A stretch of DNA of 64,000 nt from Auricularia sp. M13 (lineage: Eukaryota; Basidiomycota; Agaricomycetes; Auriculariales; Auriculariaceae). Where the stretch lies: positions 1,798,001 to 1,862,000 of the forward strand of contig CM073203.1 in NCBI GenBank assembly GCA_037042915.1, written 5' to 3'. Each line of letters starts with the position of its first letter. Position 1 is the stretch's first letter. Under the pieces are notes generated by a model that saw only the letters and a list, made by a program, of their open reading frames with translations, did not search any database and was not told where the DNA came from. The position numbers were made by a program, and so were the translations under genes. Shown here one piece after another: positions 45,118-57,402 of the stretch.

Positions 45118-47339
45118 ATGACCGTTGTCGATTGGATCCGCGATCCCTTCTCGACTCTGGCCAACCATCCTTGGCACTCGGTCTCCCTGACGGGAGCTGG
45201 CCTGGTGGCCACCGGGACCTACGTTGCGTATCGCGTGCTCATTGCCGCTTATGACTACATTCGCAACAGCCTCTCGCCGCTGCGCAAGCTCCCTGGACCC
45301 AGCGACGAAGCTAGCTGGTTTAGTGGCAACATGCGCCAGCTCTTCGACGGCGAGGGCATGCGGGTTCACGAGGACTGGGCGGACAAGTACGGCCGTGTAT
45401 TCGCTGCTCGCGCGCTCCTGGGGGTACGCATATTCTCTCCCTCTTCTTCACCAAGACGCTGACGTGACTTCTAAGAAATATCAGCTCATTACTACCGATA
45501 CTCGCGCTATAACCCACGTTCTATTTTCCACTCAGGTCTTCCACAAGCCCCAGATGATGCGCCGCGGATTGTTGAGGGTACTTGGGGGAGGTGAGCTTCC
45601 CGCATCTCGTCGCGAGGACTGCACTCAGTGCTTTTAGGCGTAATTTATGCTGAGGGTAGGTGACCTCAGCCTCTTCATGTGTCGGGATGTCAATTGACAC
45701 TCGGTCAGGTGAGCAGCACAGAGACCAGGTACTTGCATTGTTTCCTCAGGTCTGGTTTCCAGCCTCATGTATTTCTATAGCGCAGGATTATGAATCCCGG
45801 ATTTGGCCCTGGTCCCGTCCGCGAGATGACGAAGATGTTCCTCGAGATATCGGACAAGGTGTGTGAGTATTTCAAGAGTGGGAATGTAAACTTAGCTTGT
45901 GCGGGCGCTAGATGCGTGGAATTTGGTACAACAAGTGCATGGACGCCGGTGGCAGCGTGCAACTCGACGCTCTGGAATGGCTGAGCAGGGCGACGCTTGA
46001 CGCGATAGGCAAAGCAGGTGTGTCTGTCGTCTTTAGCAACTGGCTGAACGTGCTGACGGACTGCGTGCCATTTAGGTTTTAACTACGAGTTCAACACCCT
46101 CAACGAACAGGGCACGAGGAACGAGCTCGCGGAGGCCTTCGATAAGGTATTCCGCGTCGATGTGAAGCCAGGCAGCCAAATTCTCGGTCTCGTCCACAAC
46201 CAGTTCCCTCTCATTAGCATCCTCTTCGTGAGTGATTTCAAGTCGGCAAGGGCACAGCCTAAATTGACCCGCTTGAATTCTCGACAGCCAGATCAGCGCA
46301 TGAAGGATTTCGATTATAGCAGGAAGAAGATGGATGAGATCGGCATGCGTATTGTGAAAGACAAGAAGCAGGCTATTCTTGACGATCTCGCGGGCACGAT
46401 GCGCATCGAGAAAACCTCAATCGTCGGAAAAGACCTCATTTCATTGCTTCTTCAAGCGAACCTGGCTCAAGACCTCGATCCGGCACTGAGATTGTCGGAC
46501 GAAGATGTGCTCGCGCAGATTCCGACCTTCTTGCTTGCTGGACACGAAACCACGAGGTGCGCAGTACGGAATCAGCTGTAGGGTATACTCAATAGGCTCG
46601 CTTAAGCAACTCAACTACCTGGGCAATGTACGCGCTGGCAGTCGACCAGGAAATTCAGAAGAAGCTCCGCGCGGAGTTGCTGCAAGTCGGAACGGACATG
46701 CCGACCCTGGAGACTCTGAACGCTCTGCCGTACCTCGACAAGGTAGTACGCGAGACGCTGCGCATCCATACCGTCGTTACCTTCGTCGTCCGCGAGGCCG
46801 TCCAGGACGACGTGATCCCGCTCGGAAAGCCTGTCAAAGACCTCGATGGCAACATGATTTCTCATATCAGGTTCGCATTCAGTTATCGCGCGCCGTCATG
46901 TCGCTGAGCCACGGCTACTCGTAGGGTCAAGAAGGGCGACGAAGTGCTGCTTCCGATATGGCTCATCAATCACAGCAAAGAGATCTGGGGGCCCGACGCA
47001 AACGAGTTCAAGTGAGTCCGCCGCAGTTCCCTGCAGGCTACACGCATGTTAATGCATCACAGGCCCGAGCGCTGGGATAATGTACCTCAGGACGCGTCGG
47101 CCATTCCGGGAATTACGCCGAACCTGCTGAGCTTCATCGGCGGCCCGCGCTCGTGCGTTGGGCATCGCTTCGCCGTCGCGGAGATGAAGTCCCTGCTCTT
47201 CCACATCGTCCGCGGCTTTGAGTTCCGCCTCGCGGTCGACAAGTCCGAGATCTGGGCGCGCACCGGTTCTGGGCTGCGCCCACAGCTTCGCAAGGATAAC
47301 TCTGTCCGACTTCCGCTTGTGCTGACGCCGGTCGCCTAA
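45118..47339 (+). CDS. Cytochrome P450 (paralogue 1)
   Basis: Eleven exons: 45118-45423, 45476-45590, 45638-45655, 45709-45728, 45781-45858, 45912-46017, 46076-46227, 46288-46556, 46607-46870, 46925-47011 and 47063-47339. They encode 563 residues, including two micro-exons of 18 and 20 nt. A membrane anchor ([20 protein letters not shown]) is followed by the proline hinge [22 protein letters not shown] is the C-helix region, [14 protein letters not shown] the I-helix oxygen-activation site, ETLR the ExxR, and [13 protein letters not shown] the haem-binding loop (Cys near 503). All hallmark residues are present, so it should be a functional ER monooxygenase. It is a basidiomycete CYP; I cannot assign the family number or substrate. 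Confidence 0.9.
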
Positions 47340-47523
47340 GTTTCTTCAATATACCGCACTCGTGTAATACCATTTAGCGATTCCTGGACTTCCTCCGAGT
47401 CCACAACACAGCCGTATCTTCTCACAGACTTGAATGCCAAATGCTGGTGGGAACGTTAAACGACAGGTCTGAACGCTGTTACAGTATACCTCAGGAAGCC
47501 AATCCCAGAACCGAACTTTGAGG

Positions 47524-47570
47524 CCCAGTCGAGGTCGGTCTGGCGGAAGACCTCACAAACCGACGGTTTT
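47524..47570. repeat. 47-bp sequence with a perfect inverted copy at 48699-48745
   Basis: The reverse complement of 47524-47570 is identical over all 47 bases to 48699-48745. Read in the right sense both copies encode KPSVCEVFRQTDLDW, so the unit looks like a piece of a protein-coding gene. Flanks do not match beyond a few bases. Confidence 0.9.
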
Positions 47571-48698
47571 AGTCCCAGCAAAAAATGTCGGAAAGCGTCG
47601 TGATTTGTACCGATTTCAAGCCATAACTCTTGCAGAAGATGGCGGCTGCAGACGTTTAAAGCTACATAGTCCAACCGCCAGAAACTGCCTTATTCTGCGG
47701 GGTCTTACTTGCTTCCTGTTGTTTGCCGGTTCGACACTTTCCGGCAGCCCAAGACAGGAGTAGCAAATGCATATATTACGCAGTAAGAACACATGTACTG
47801 CCGTGTGAGGACTGCACAGGAACAGAGTACACGAGAGAGGGAAAAATCCAGATGGGAAGAGGGAAGTGAAGGGGGGGGAGGGGAAATAGGTCCAGTCGGG
47901 AGCGACGGCACGAGCTGTAGGAAAGCCCGCGCGGGACAATATATAAACAAGAGGCAAATCGTGCGATGTGCGCACTGCGTGATAACGGTGACCTGGGTGC
48001 GCGAACACTGGCAGACACTGGTCGAAATCAGTTTTTGCAGCCGTGTGGCATGCACAAATGCACACTCACAGCGATGTGCGAGTCAAGATGAATATGATCT
48101 ACCCAGTCAAATATCAGTTGAATCCGCGTATGACACAGAAAGAAACTGCCGTACGCACACGGGCCTGGGCGCTGTCACGGTCTGCAGGTGTTCGCCGTCA
48201 GCGCGTCGGCCTGCTTCCTAGATACGATAGCAATGAGCGGTGGCGATATAAAGGCGACGCGAGAACGCACCGTGCGCCTCGGGTTGCGTGCACGTAATCA
48301 AGCTGGATTCCCGCGGGGGAGCGCTGCGCGACACAACGAGCAGAAGTCAATGAGCAGATGCCCAATGCACTGCTGCTGAACTGGGCGTACGTCTGGACAG
48401 CTGTTGCTGTGATAGCAGCAGCTCTGCGCTACGAGTAGTCAAGGCACCATATATTGAGCGGATTGTGGAGGGAAGAGGAAGAGAGCGCGTAGCGGAGTCA
48501 CAAACCGCCGGCACGTGCTTTTGTAGGCTTTGCACTGCGACACAATTAACTTGTCCTTTTTGAAACTGTCACACTCCCAAATAACTTACAAGTTCCAATA
48601 AAGTCCAATTATGACGCACAGTGTCCTTTCAATCACATGTCTAGAGGCAACATCTTGAACACTTCTCGCCAAACGTCAGCAGACGTCGTCTGTCAGCA

Positions 48699-48745
48699 AA
48701 AACCGTCGGTTTGTGAGGTCTTCCGCCAGACCGACCTCGACTGGG
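48699..48745. repeat. Second (inverted) copy of the 47-bp repeat
   Basis: Identical to the reverse complement of 47524-47570, about 1.13 kb away. In this copy the shared frame runs into a stop one codon after the repeat. Confidence 0.9.
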
Positions 48746-49043
48746 TTTGAGGTGGCACCATTGAACAGCGTGCAAGTCGACAAGTACTGTATGTCTTTCT
48801 GGTTTCCTTTGCAGAGTTTCCGGAATCCGGAGAAAGACAGTCGTTACAAAGGTAATTCAATATCTTTCCCGCGTCAAGAGACAAACAGTGCTACAGTGCC
48901 TTCTCTCCCGTCGTGGCTTCCGACGTCGCCAAGTTTTCATCCGCGCTCCCATCACTTCTCAGGCTTGAGCTTGAGCCCTGCAAGCAGACTCAGTCCGGCC
49001 AGCTCAAAGAATGATGTGCAGCAGGATGGAAGTACTACATACC

Positions 49044-49420
49044 TCAAGCACTCTTTGTCTCACCATCTTCGTCCTTCTGGACCACCTGCGCAGGAGAAGA
49101 GGAAGCGGCAGCCTGCGCCACGGTGGTCGTCGTCTTGAAGTACCGCGGATCCAGCGGCGCGTTTCTATCGCTGGTCCGGCGCGCATGGAACGTCCGCGGG
49201 TCGCCGCTGAAGTCGGCGAGAGGGCCGGTGATCATGGTAACGAGCTGCAGACGGGAACATCCAGTCTGAGTGAGCGATGCCCAGACTCTTTCTGTAGATT
49301 CAGACGGTGCACGCCGTACTCACTGAGATAAAGACGGCCATCAGATTGACGAGTGAGGAGAGCGCGCGCATCGACCTGGTGTCACGGTCAAGTGCGTGCG
49401 GACGCCGGACAAGCGGGGCC
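49044..49420 (-). CDS. C-terminal part of a probable membrane protein
   Basis: Two minus-strand segments join through an intron with GTGAGT donor and CTGCAG acceptor. The upstream part reads RSMRALSSLVNLMAVFIS and the downstream part LVTMITGPLADFSGDPRTFH, ending GETKSA at the stop 49044-49046. The hydrophobic stretch followed by a polar Thr/Ser tail is like the last membrane helix and cytosolic tail of a multi-span fungal membrane protein. I find no upstream helices in the next kilobase, so this may be a relic. Confidence 0.35.
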
Positions 49421-50360
49421 AACGATCTTCTCCCTGATATACTCAAGCGGTGGAAGGCGCGGAGAAGTCGCGGGGCGCCCGGAGTCCTGAGTTGGGGTGA
49501 TGTTAGCTCCCGCCCACTGACAGTGCCACTCTCGCTGTCAGTTCAGGAGAGAGCTAACATCGCCACAACGATAGCCAATAACACGACTCCCTTCTTCGTG
49601 CGTTATGCGCGCCGGGAAGAGTATGAATTGAGATAGATTTTCCTGCACTCGCAAACTAAGGTCAGTTCGCGGAAACACCACGACTGTGACCGGCGAGACT
49701 CATAGGAAAAGATGTCAATAGCCTCAGCGCACGGAGCTGCAGTTTCCATGTCTGCAGTTTCCAATAAGTAGCATCTGTACTACAGTTTAATCCCGCTTGG
49801 TGGAAGGCCCTGCCTACCGGTAGCTGAGACCGTCGTCACGGTGTTAGGATGCAAGTTTACTGTTGGAAGTAACCGTCCGACTAGGAGGGATGCAATTGCC
49901 CGTACCCAGGAGCAATGGAATTAATTAAAAGAAAGGACCGCGTGGCCGTCCGAGGATAATGTTGTTGCACTGTCGTACCGGAATGAGGATTCGGCAGTAC
50001 TGAGTGATCGCACTCGTCCAAGGATGCAAATCTACTGTTAGAGACCGTTCGAAGTTGTCATCCCGGCGCAGAAATAATGTACCGCGAGAGAAGCCAGAAA
50101 GTCAAAGGAATATGCGGTCGTATTGCACAGCAGACATCCACGCAGAGACGCCCAGTTTTACAAGTCGAGTACAACGACGACGAGACACAATATGCAAGAG
50201 ACCGGTGAGGGGTGGAGATCCGAGTGCTAGATCGTGAATATGCCATCCGATTAGACGAGAAAACGCGAGAGGCCAGAGCTGAATCGAGAAAAGCGACGAG
50301 TGGTGACCGGGGAGAGTAGACTCTATGACAGTTGATGTCAAAGCAGCAGCAGCAGTAGAC
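49421..50360. other. Intergenic, no supported gene
   Basis: Around 49501-49560 a local inverted repeat is visible (GTTAGCTC with GAGCTAAC). No gene supported. Confidence 0.4.
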
Positions 50361-51608
50361 CTAGAGCTCGTTAGAGCTGACGCTCCGCACGTCAAAGTCT
50401 GCAGCCGGGTGAGCGCGAGCGTGCGCGCGAGGGCGGCCGGACGACTGCTCGTCGTCCGCGCCGGCGCCCGCGTCCGAGTCGGTGGTGGTGCCAAAGTCGA
50501 ACTCGGACTCGGTCCGGCTGGAGAGGGTGTCGAAGTCGTTCGCAACGGAGTGGGCGACGGAGTGAGGAAGGGAGTGTGCCTGCGACGCGCGCTCGAAGTC
50601 GTCCAGCTCGGACCACGGCGAGACCGGGCGCGAGTCGTACGAAGGCGGGCGCGCGGCGGTGAGCGAGGACGAGGGCACGGGCGAGAGCACGCTGCGGCGC
50701 AGCTCCGGCGGGTGCTCGCCCAGGCCGCCCAGCAGGATCTGCTCGTCGAACGGCGACAGCGCGCGCGATGACGATGACATTGTGCGCTCGCTGGGCGACC
50801 GCGGCGGCACGAACGTCTCGCTCGTGAGCCGCGGGGAAGCTGCCGCGGGTGGCGCGAGACGAATCAGATCCGGCGAGCTGGCGTCCGCGCGCCGTCCTGC
50901 GCGCAGGCGATCGCTGATGAACGAGAGCACCAGGTCGTCTTCGTCCTCGTCGTTGTCCGCGACGCGCACGGGCATGGCCGGGGACCGGGCGGCCGGCGGG
51001 CTGCGCAGCAGACTCGGCACCGTGCTCTCGAACTCGTGCGAACGTGCGGAGCTGGACCGGGCGGGTGCTGGTGGGTCCGAAAACGGGTCGGCTGCGAGGT
51101 CGACGAGAGGCGCGGGGGACTCCTGCGGCGTCTGCAGCCCGAACGGCGCGACGGGCCGGCTGGCGCTGGGCTGGCGCGGCGGTACCGGCGACGAGCTCCG
51201 TGCGGACGCTGACGAGCTCTGCAACAGCCAGAAACCAGTGAGCAAAGGAGATAGGCAAGACCAAGGCGGATCTACGCACCTCTGCCCACCTGGGTCTCCG
51301 CCGGACGTCGCTCATCTCAATCGGCGCGCGGCGCTGCTGGCGCACGGCGTACGCGACCTCGCGCGGCTCGACGAGCATCTGCGCCTCCGCGACGTGCGCA
51401 CGGGCCATGCGCCTGGCATCGCGCCGCGCCATATAGGCCTCGATGCGCGGCTGGATGTACGGATCGTAGACCAGCTGCGCGGACGGCAGTCGATAAGCAG
51501 CTGGGCTCGCCAGGCACCGAGCGGGACGGCGCGCACCTCTTTGAACGCGATGACGGCGCCGGCGGCGACGACGACGCCGCCCACGACGTACAGCACCGGC
51601 GGGGCCAT
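50361..51608 (-). CDS. Single-pass membrane protein with long disordered tail
   Basis: Three exons, 51537-51608, 51280-51474 and 50361-51218 (374 residues), in phase 0 throughout. An N-terminal membrane anchor (VLYVVGGVVVAAGAVIAF) leads into a basic helix (RIEAYMARRDARRMARAHVA). A long Ser/Pro-rich acidic region follows and ends FDVRSVSSNEL, with several DxxD/SD patches that could be phosphorylation sites. The layout suggests an organelle- or ER-anchored cytosolic protein. No conserved domain recognised. Large plus-strand frames over this gene are shadows. Confidence 0.65.
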
Positions 51609-53017
51609 GGCGGCGAGCAGGAGGGCGAGAAGGAGAGAGGACAATGCGCCGCCGGGCGGAGTGTCGTCTGCCAGTCGGAGCGGCGCCACACTTGCCGGAT
51701 CTTCCGCGGGTCTCGGCCGCGCTGGCACGTGCGGGGGAAGGGAAAACAAAAAATCAAAATTCGTCTCGCGCGGGGAAATGGAGCTTGTCGTTTTATGTGC
51801 GCTGAAACTAGACAACTAGGCATGAGACAGGGGGTAATAAGATGCTACGGCCCCGGCCACGTGGGACCTCTCGGCCGAACTCGAGGTTTAGGCCGGCACT
51901 AAACCTTGGTCCCCTCGGGCTCTAGCAAAGAAAATCGTCAGAGATGAGCAATAAATGTTTCATTCTCTCCATAGTTTCACGTCTGAATTGGATTTGGCAA
52001 CACTGTGAAAGACGATAACGGTTCCCAATTGAGAATCGTCGATGCAATGCCAGGCTTTGAACGAGACAGTACAAGAGTTACGCAGGAACCGACGACTCTG
52101 ACGCAACACCTGTCGTCTCCTCTGATTCCTTGTCCAAGCTGAGTGCTAGGGCGGGCGGCGGAGAAGTCTGCGCTGAGACGGAGGGAGGTTTCGTGGCTAA
52201 CGGCGCAGGACCAACATGGTCGCTCCGCCTCGGCATGCTCGCGAACATCGCGTAGGGTCTGCCGCAGTCGACATGGCTGCAGCCGTCCTTCAGGATTCAT
52301 CAACCAGGATGTCGTCAGTATGCAGAGGGCAAAACCAGGTTCGTGCGCGCGCACCGTGAGGTCGAAAGCCATGATGCCAGTGGGAAGTGAGAAACTGGGA
52401 GATGTTTTGCGTGCTTGCAAACCCGCCTCAGCCCACGCACCATCTATGTATTCACCAGACAAATCAACCCGTAGGGATCAGCGTAATCAGCGGTGAGTAT
52501 AAGCTGCTTCTTTTACTTATCCACTAAATCTTAGGCCGCAAAAGACAAAAGCAAGCTTAAACTGAATTGGATTCTGCCAACCAGCACGACAGCCACCCTC
52601 CCTCATCATCGTCGAAGCGGAGCGGTCCGGAGGATGTCACACTGGACGCCCGTACGTGTAGTCCATTCATTTCGAAAGGGAATCCGCCAGCCGCTGCAGT
52701 CGGAATCAATATCACGTAGGGTTTGGGACCCGTTACGCCGCGGAGCCACTCATGCATTTCGCTGTCGCGATCATTGGAACGCGAGTTGTGCCCAAGAACG
52801 TCAACAATTATTGCGGAAAACCTGGAGAATAATGACAAGCACAGTCAGGACTCACCACTACGTATAGCAATCAAGTGCCAGTCCAGCGCGTTTGTAACGT
52901 ACCTGTCCTGCAGAATACTTATAGGGTTGCGTGTACTGGATTGCCTGCATTGCGGCCATGAAACAGTGTAGGTAACGATGAATTTTCGACTGACAATGAT
53001 CACGATGCAGTTGAGAA
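51609..53017. other. Stretch with coding-looking but unconnected fragments
   Basis: Minus-strand frames at 51977-52462 (MSGEYIDGAWAEAGLQARKT) and 52557-52838 (WLRGVTGPKPYVILIPTAAA) have protein-like composition, but no family and no convincing splice chain joins them. They could be remnants of one gene. Confidence 0.3.
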
Positions 53018-53150
53018 TTAAGCGTCGAATGTGCTCCAAAGGGACTTCTCCAAAGCTTTGAATGTGATCAGGTAGTGGAGACCTCAGGCTTCGCACGGTA
53101 CGTCGGGAATTCCATTCCTTTGTCCACAGTCGAAGGCAAATGACACATGG
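53018..53150 (-). pseudogene. C-terminal fragment of the PD-(D/E)XK-like family (copy D)
   Basis: Reading the minus strand from about 53150, MCHLPSTVDKGMEFPTYRAK is followed, after a one-base frame change near 53088, by GLHYLITFKALEKSLWSTFD and a TAA at 53018-53020. This matches the last about 45 residues of copies A-C (for example GMEVPKYRADALRYFIAFKA). Nothing upstream matches the family, so only the tail survives. Confidence 0.6.
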
Positions 53151-53556
53151 CGAGAAGTTTCATGAGTAGGCCGGCACCAAAGAGCTGCCGTACTGACGAC
53201 CGACGTTCGAGGCTGCCCGCGTAGGGATTGAGGAAGTCACTAAAGACGACCGGATATCATAAGATCATGCGGATACGCGCGTGACTGTCAGAGTGTTTGG
53301 GGCCGACGAACGGACAGCCAGAGTGCGACGTTGTACAAGTCAAAGGGCCCTCCGACAATGGAAAATGCGATGGTCGTAATAATGTTCCGTGTGAGTCGAA
53401 GGTACAGCGCGGCACACACAGAGGCAAAAATGGACAACGGAAAGAGATATACACGCCTTCTGCGGTAACCGGTAGTTCCGGGTTCTCAGCGCCGCAAGAG
53501 AGGAGAGAGGAGATTCGGACTGGAAAAATGAGTTTGCGTCACGAGCGTGCCAGGGG

Positions 53557-54082
53557 TAGGGTAGCGTGAGTATATATTGTTGTATATATTCGTGTATATA
53601 CCGCGTATATATACACGTATATATACAATTATATACTGGGCCCCTGAAAACTGCCAGTATATAAACCGCAGCTACAATGCTTCGAGGGGGCTCTGGAGGT
53701 GAAAATTGCGCCAGCAAAATCGTCGACAGGGGCCCCTATTGCTGCCGCTTCCTCGCCGTCGCCTGGACCTGCACCCTGCCTGCACCTGCACGGCATGCCG
53801 AGGTGCGCGCTGAGCTTATTACTCGCGCCGGAGGCAATTTGCAATCGCCACATCTGCGGGCCTTGCTTTCTGATGCACCTATTGGGCTGCCAGCACCTGT
53901 TCAAGTTCCTGCCAGGTTCCTGCATCTCAACCCGCAGTGCTCCTAGCTGCTGACAGGGTTTGGTGGCTTCCGAAAATTATATACATTAAATGTTTATATA
54001 CATGAGTATATACAGGGCCTCAGGCCCGGAAAAAATTTATACTATACATACATTGGGCTCTGGAATTATTCACGCTACCCTA
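53557..54082. mobile_element. hAT-type MITE, 526 bp, with 8-bp target duplication
   Basis: The element starts TAGGGTAGCGTGA and ends with its exact complement. It is flanked by a perfect 8-bp duplication GCCAGGGG (53549-53556 and 54083-54090), the hallmark of hAT insertions. The interior has a TATA-rich palindromic tract (53570-53635) near the left end and a similar one near the right end. No transposase frame. Confidence 0.8.
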
Positions 54083-54378
54083 GCCAGGGGAGGGACACGA
54101 CAGCCTTGCCGCAGCGGTCTAGAGCCGCCCAGTATCACAAAGTGCAACATGAGTGGCGAGCGGCGGCCATTGCTATTCTGGAAACCGGGCCCCGACACAA
54201 ACGAGGGAGCAGAACGGAAAAAAAAAGTTCGGCGAACTCCGCCGCTTGACTCTTGCTGTCGTTCCGTACCGTCCATGTCCGCTATCGCCTTCTTCCAACA
54301 TCGATGTGGCCAGCGCTGGCCGACGATGCGCTACATAGACATTCCGCGGGCGAGCTCGTTACTATCGTTCAATGGGTA

Positions 54379-55084
54379 CAGTTGGGGACAATCAAAAAGT
54401 ATTTAGATTGTATTTGCTCCATATCTTGCCAGGGAAGCTATAGACCAACTAGGAAACTTCAGAATCATGTTCCCACCAAATTTTCGAAAATTTTGAGTAT
54501 GATTATGTAATATTCTAACGAGAAATTAGGTTTTGCCAAAATTTTGGGCCCTCAACAAAATTACAAGTTGTCTCAAAAAGCATTTTGAGCACCAAATGAG
54601 TTTATGTGACATCAATATTTTTTCGGATATTTTGGGGACTAGTAATTTTTTGGGCCCTCACAACATCTTAGATGATGTCAGGCTATAGATCATATCATGG
54701 TGGAGAGTCATGGAGCAGACATGGACCTCCGGATGACGGTCAGCCGTTGGATCAACACTGGAATCAAGTTGCTCAGTTCTGCTTTTGGACAGTTTCCACC
54801 AAATTACACCTGAATGGCTCGTTGAATTGGTCCAATTTTTGCAAAAACATACTCAGATAATCAATAGCTTTCAGATGATATAGCTTACGTAATATTCTAT
54901 GAGGTTTTAAGCTTTTTGCCAAATTTCGAGCGATCCCTTTCCTAAAAAGGAAATTTCCAGGCGAACGGCTCGTTGGATTTTGTTGACAGTTACACCGTTC
55001 GAAAGCGCTCACTGAGGCGCACATTTCCATATATAACACCATGGGGGTCTATAAAACTAAATACTTTTTGACTGTCCCCAACTG
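54379..55084. mobile_element. Tc1/mariner-type non-autonomous element, 706 bp
   Basis: Terminal inverted repeats start CAGTTGGGGACA and pair over about 31 bases with two mismatches (including TCAAAAAGTATTTAG). TA dinucleotides at 54377-54378 and 55085-55086 mark the target site. The interior is strongly AT-rich, contains TTTTGGGCCCTCA twice (near 54542 and 54647), and encodes nothing recognisable. Confidence 0.75.
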
Positions 55085-55184
55085 TAATCAGACTGGTCCT
55101 TCATGATTCGCGGATCACGTATATTTCTTGGTAAGTCACTGCGAAAAACATAATCAAGGAGTGTGGGTTATCAAAAAACAAAAA

Positions 55185-57402
55185 TTAGGCAACCGGGGTG
55201 AGCACCAGGGGAAGCTGGACTGTGTCGTCTTTGCGAGTCTGCGGGCGCATAAGGGGACCAGTGCGTGCCCACAGCTCAGCCTTGTCGACGGCGAAGCGGA
55301 ACTCGAAGCCGCGGACGATGTGGAACAACAGCGACTTCATCTCGGCGACGGCGAAGCGATGGCCAACGCACGAGCGCGGGCCGCCAATGAAGCTCATCAG
55401 GTTGGGCGATATTCCTGGGATAGTCGACGCCTCGTGCGGAACAGTCTCCCAGCGTTCAGGCCTGCCGTCCGTCAGCATCCGTGCAGCCAGCAGTGGAGGA
55501 GACGGGACTCACTTGAACTCGTCGGCGTCGGGTCCCCAGATCAACTTGTTGCGGTTGATCAGCCAAATCGGAACCTGCACCAGGTCGCCTGCCTGGACCC
55601 TGTAGTAAGACGTTCTCCTTCAGCGACCTCCCCGCGCGCCGTGACCGAATACGAACCGAATCTGGGACACCATGTTGCCGTCGAGGTCCTTTGTGGGTTT
55701 GCTGAGCGGGATGATATCGTCTTGGACGGCCTCGCGCGTGATGAAAGTCACCACGGTATGGGTGCGCAGCGTCTCGCGTACGACCTTGTCGAGATACGGC
55801 AGAGCGTTCAGCGTCTCCAGCGTCGGCATGTCGGTCCCGACTTGCATCAACTCGGCGCGCAGCTTTTGCTGAACTTCCGGATAGGCCGATAGCGCATACA
55901 GTGCCCAAGTAGTTGAGTTGCTACAAAAGCTGTCAATCATATCCCGTCGTGCGTACTAACCGCTAACCTCGTAGTTTCGTGTCCCGCGAGCAGGAATGTC
56001 GGGATCTGCGCGAGGACCTCATCGTCTGACAGTCTGAGCGCGGGATCGAGATCCTGGGCCAGGTTTGCCTGGAGCAGCAACGAGATGAGGTCCTTGCCGC
56101 CGATGGATGTCTTCTCGATGCGCTTGACCCCCGCGAGCTCGCTGAGGACGGCCTGCTTCTTCTCTTGCACGATGCGCATGCCGATCTCATCCATCTTCTT
56201 CCTGCTATTGTCGAAATCCTTTATGCGCTGGTCCGGCTGTCGGAAATTGACGGTTGTCAGCGCAGTGTCGAGTGCGCACTACCTTCAATTCACTTACGAA
56301 GAGCGTGCGAAGGATCGGGAACTGGTTGTACATCAGACCGCGTATTTGGATGCCAGGTTTGACGTCGACGCGGAAGACCTTGTCGAAGGCCTCGGCGAGC
56401 TCGTTCTTGGTGCCCTGCTCGTTGAGGGTGTTGAACTCGTAGTCGAAACCTATTGCAGAATATAAATTCTGTGCACTCATCCCAACGCTCGAGACTCTCG
56501 CACCTGCTTTCCCAATGGCGTCAAGCGTAGCCCTGCTTAGCCAGTCTAGAGCGTTGAGTTCCACGCTGCCCCCGGCCTCCATGCATTTGTTGTGCCAGAT
56601 ATCACGCATCTACGAGGGCAAGCTGAATATCGACATCACTTCCTGAACTGCGCACATACTTTCGCAGATATCTCGAGGAATGTCTTGGTCATCTCACGAA
56701 CATGGGCGTGGCCAAATCCAGGGTTCATTATCCTACGCTAAATAATTGTTAGTCTCGCAAGCAGTTGCAGGAAAACTACTGAGCACCTGGTCCCTGTGCT
56801 GCTCGCCTGGCGAATATATTGAGCGTATGTATAAACGGCGGGCGCTTTAACGGGCTCACCCTCGGTATACAGAACACCTGAGATCGCTGAGCGTATCGCT
56901 CGAAACGCCCTGGGGTTGCTCACCTTCACCGACCAGTTTCAACAATGCGCGGCGTTGCGTCTCAGGCTTGTGGAAGACTTGCGTAGCAAACAGCACGTGG
57001 GTCATAGCGCGCGTGTCGGTCGTAATGAGCTGGTATTTCTGCAGGGCGCACATGAACGTCAGTCTGATCTCTAGAAATCTGTCGGGACAGGCGCACCCCC
57101 ATGAAGGCCCGGATAGCGAACACTTCGCCATAGGTGTCCACCCAATTTTGCTGGATCTGCATGCTCTCGCCTTCGAACAGCTGGCGGATGTTGCCAGACA
57201 GCCAGTTGGAGCCAGCGCGCGGTCCGGGGAGCTTTCGCAGAGGTGAGCGGCTGTTGCGCCAGTAGGTGTAGACATTGCTGAGCAGCTGGTATTCGACGTA
57301 GGAGCCGGTAACGACAAGGCCGGCTTGTACCCAGGGTACGGAGTTCCAAGGGTAGTTGGCCAGCGTCGTGAGCGGTTCGCGGCTCCAATCGATGACGGTC
57401 AT
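55185..57402 (-). CDS. Cytochrome P450 (paralogue 2)
   Basis: Same exon layout as paralogue 1 on the opposite strand, from the ATG at 57402 (MTVIDWSREPLTTLANYPWN) to the stop at 55185. Landmarks: membrane anchor near GLVVTGSYVEYQLL, the hinge [42 protein letters not shown] assembled from short exons, LLAGHETT followed by NSTTWALYALSAY, ETLR and [13 protein letters not shown]. The splice sites I could check (around 56940-56750 and 55970-55920) are conserved. All key residues are present, so it is probably functional. It is closer to paralogue 3 than to paralogue 1 in the last exon ([16 protein letters not shown]). Confidence 0.88.

Larger units (their letters stand above)
47340..49043. other. 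Intergenic region holding a 47-bp inverted duplication
   Basis: Apart from the inverted duplicates at 47524-47570 and 48699-48745 there is no supported gene. Frames in 47616-48065 and 48713-49138 have no domain. Confidence 0.4.

Noticed and set aside
50659-51819. 386-codon plus-strand frame
   Set aside because: Antisense shadow of the Ser/Pro-rich membrane protein gene on the minus strand.
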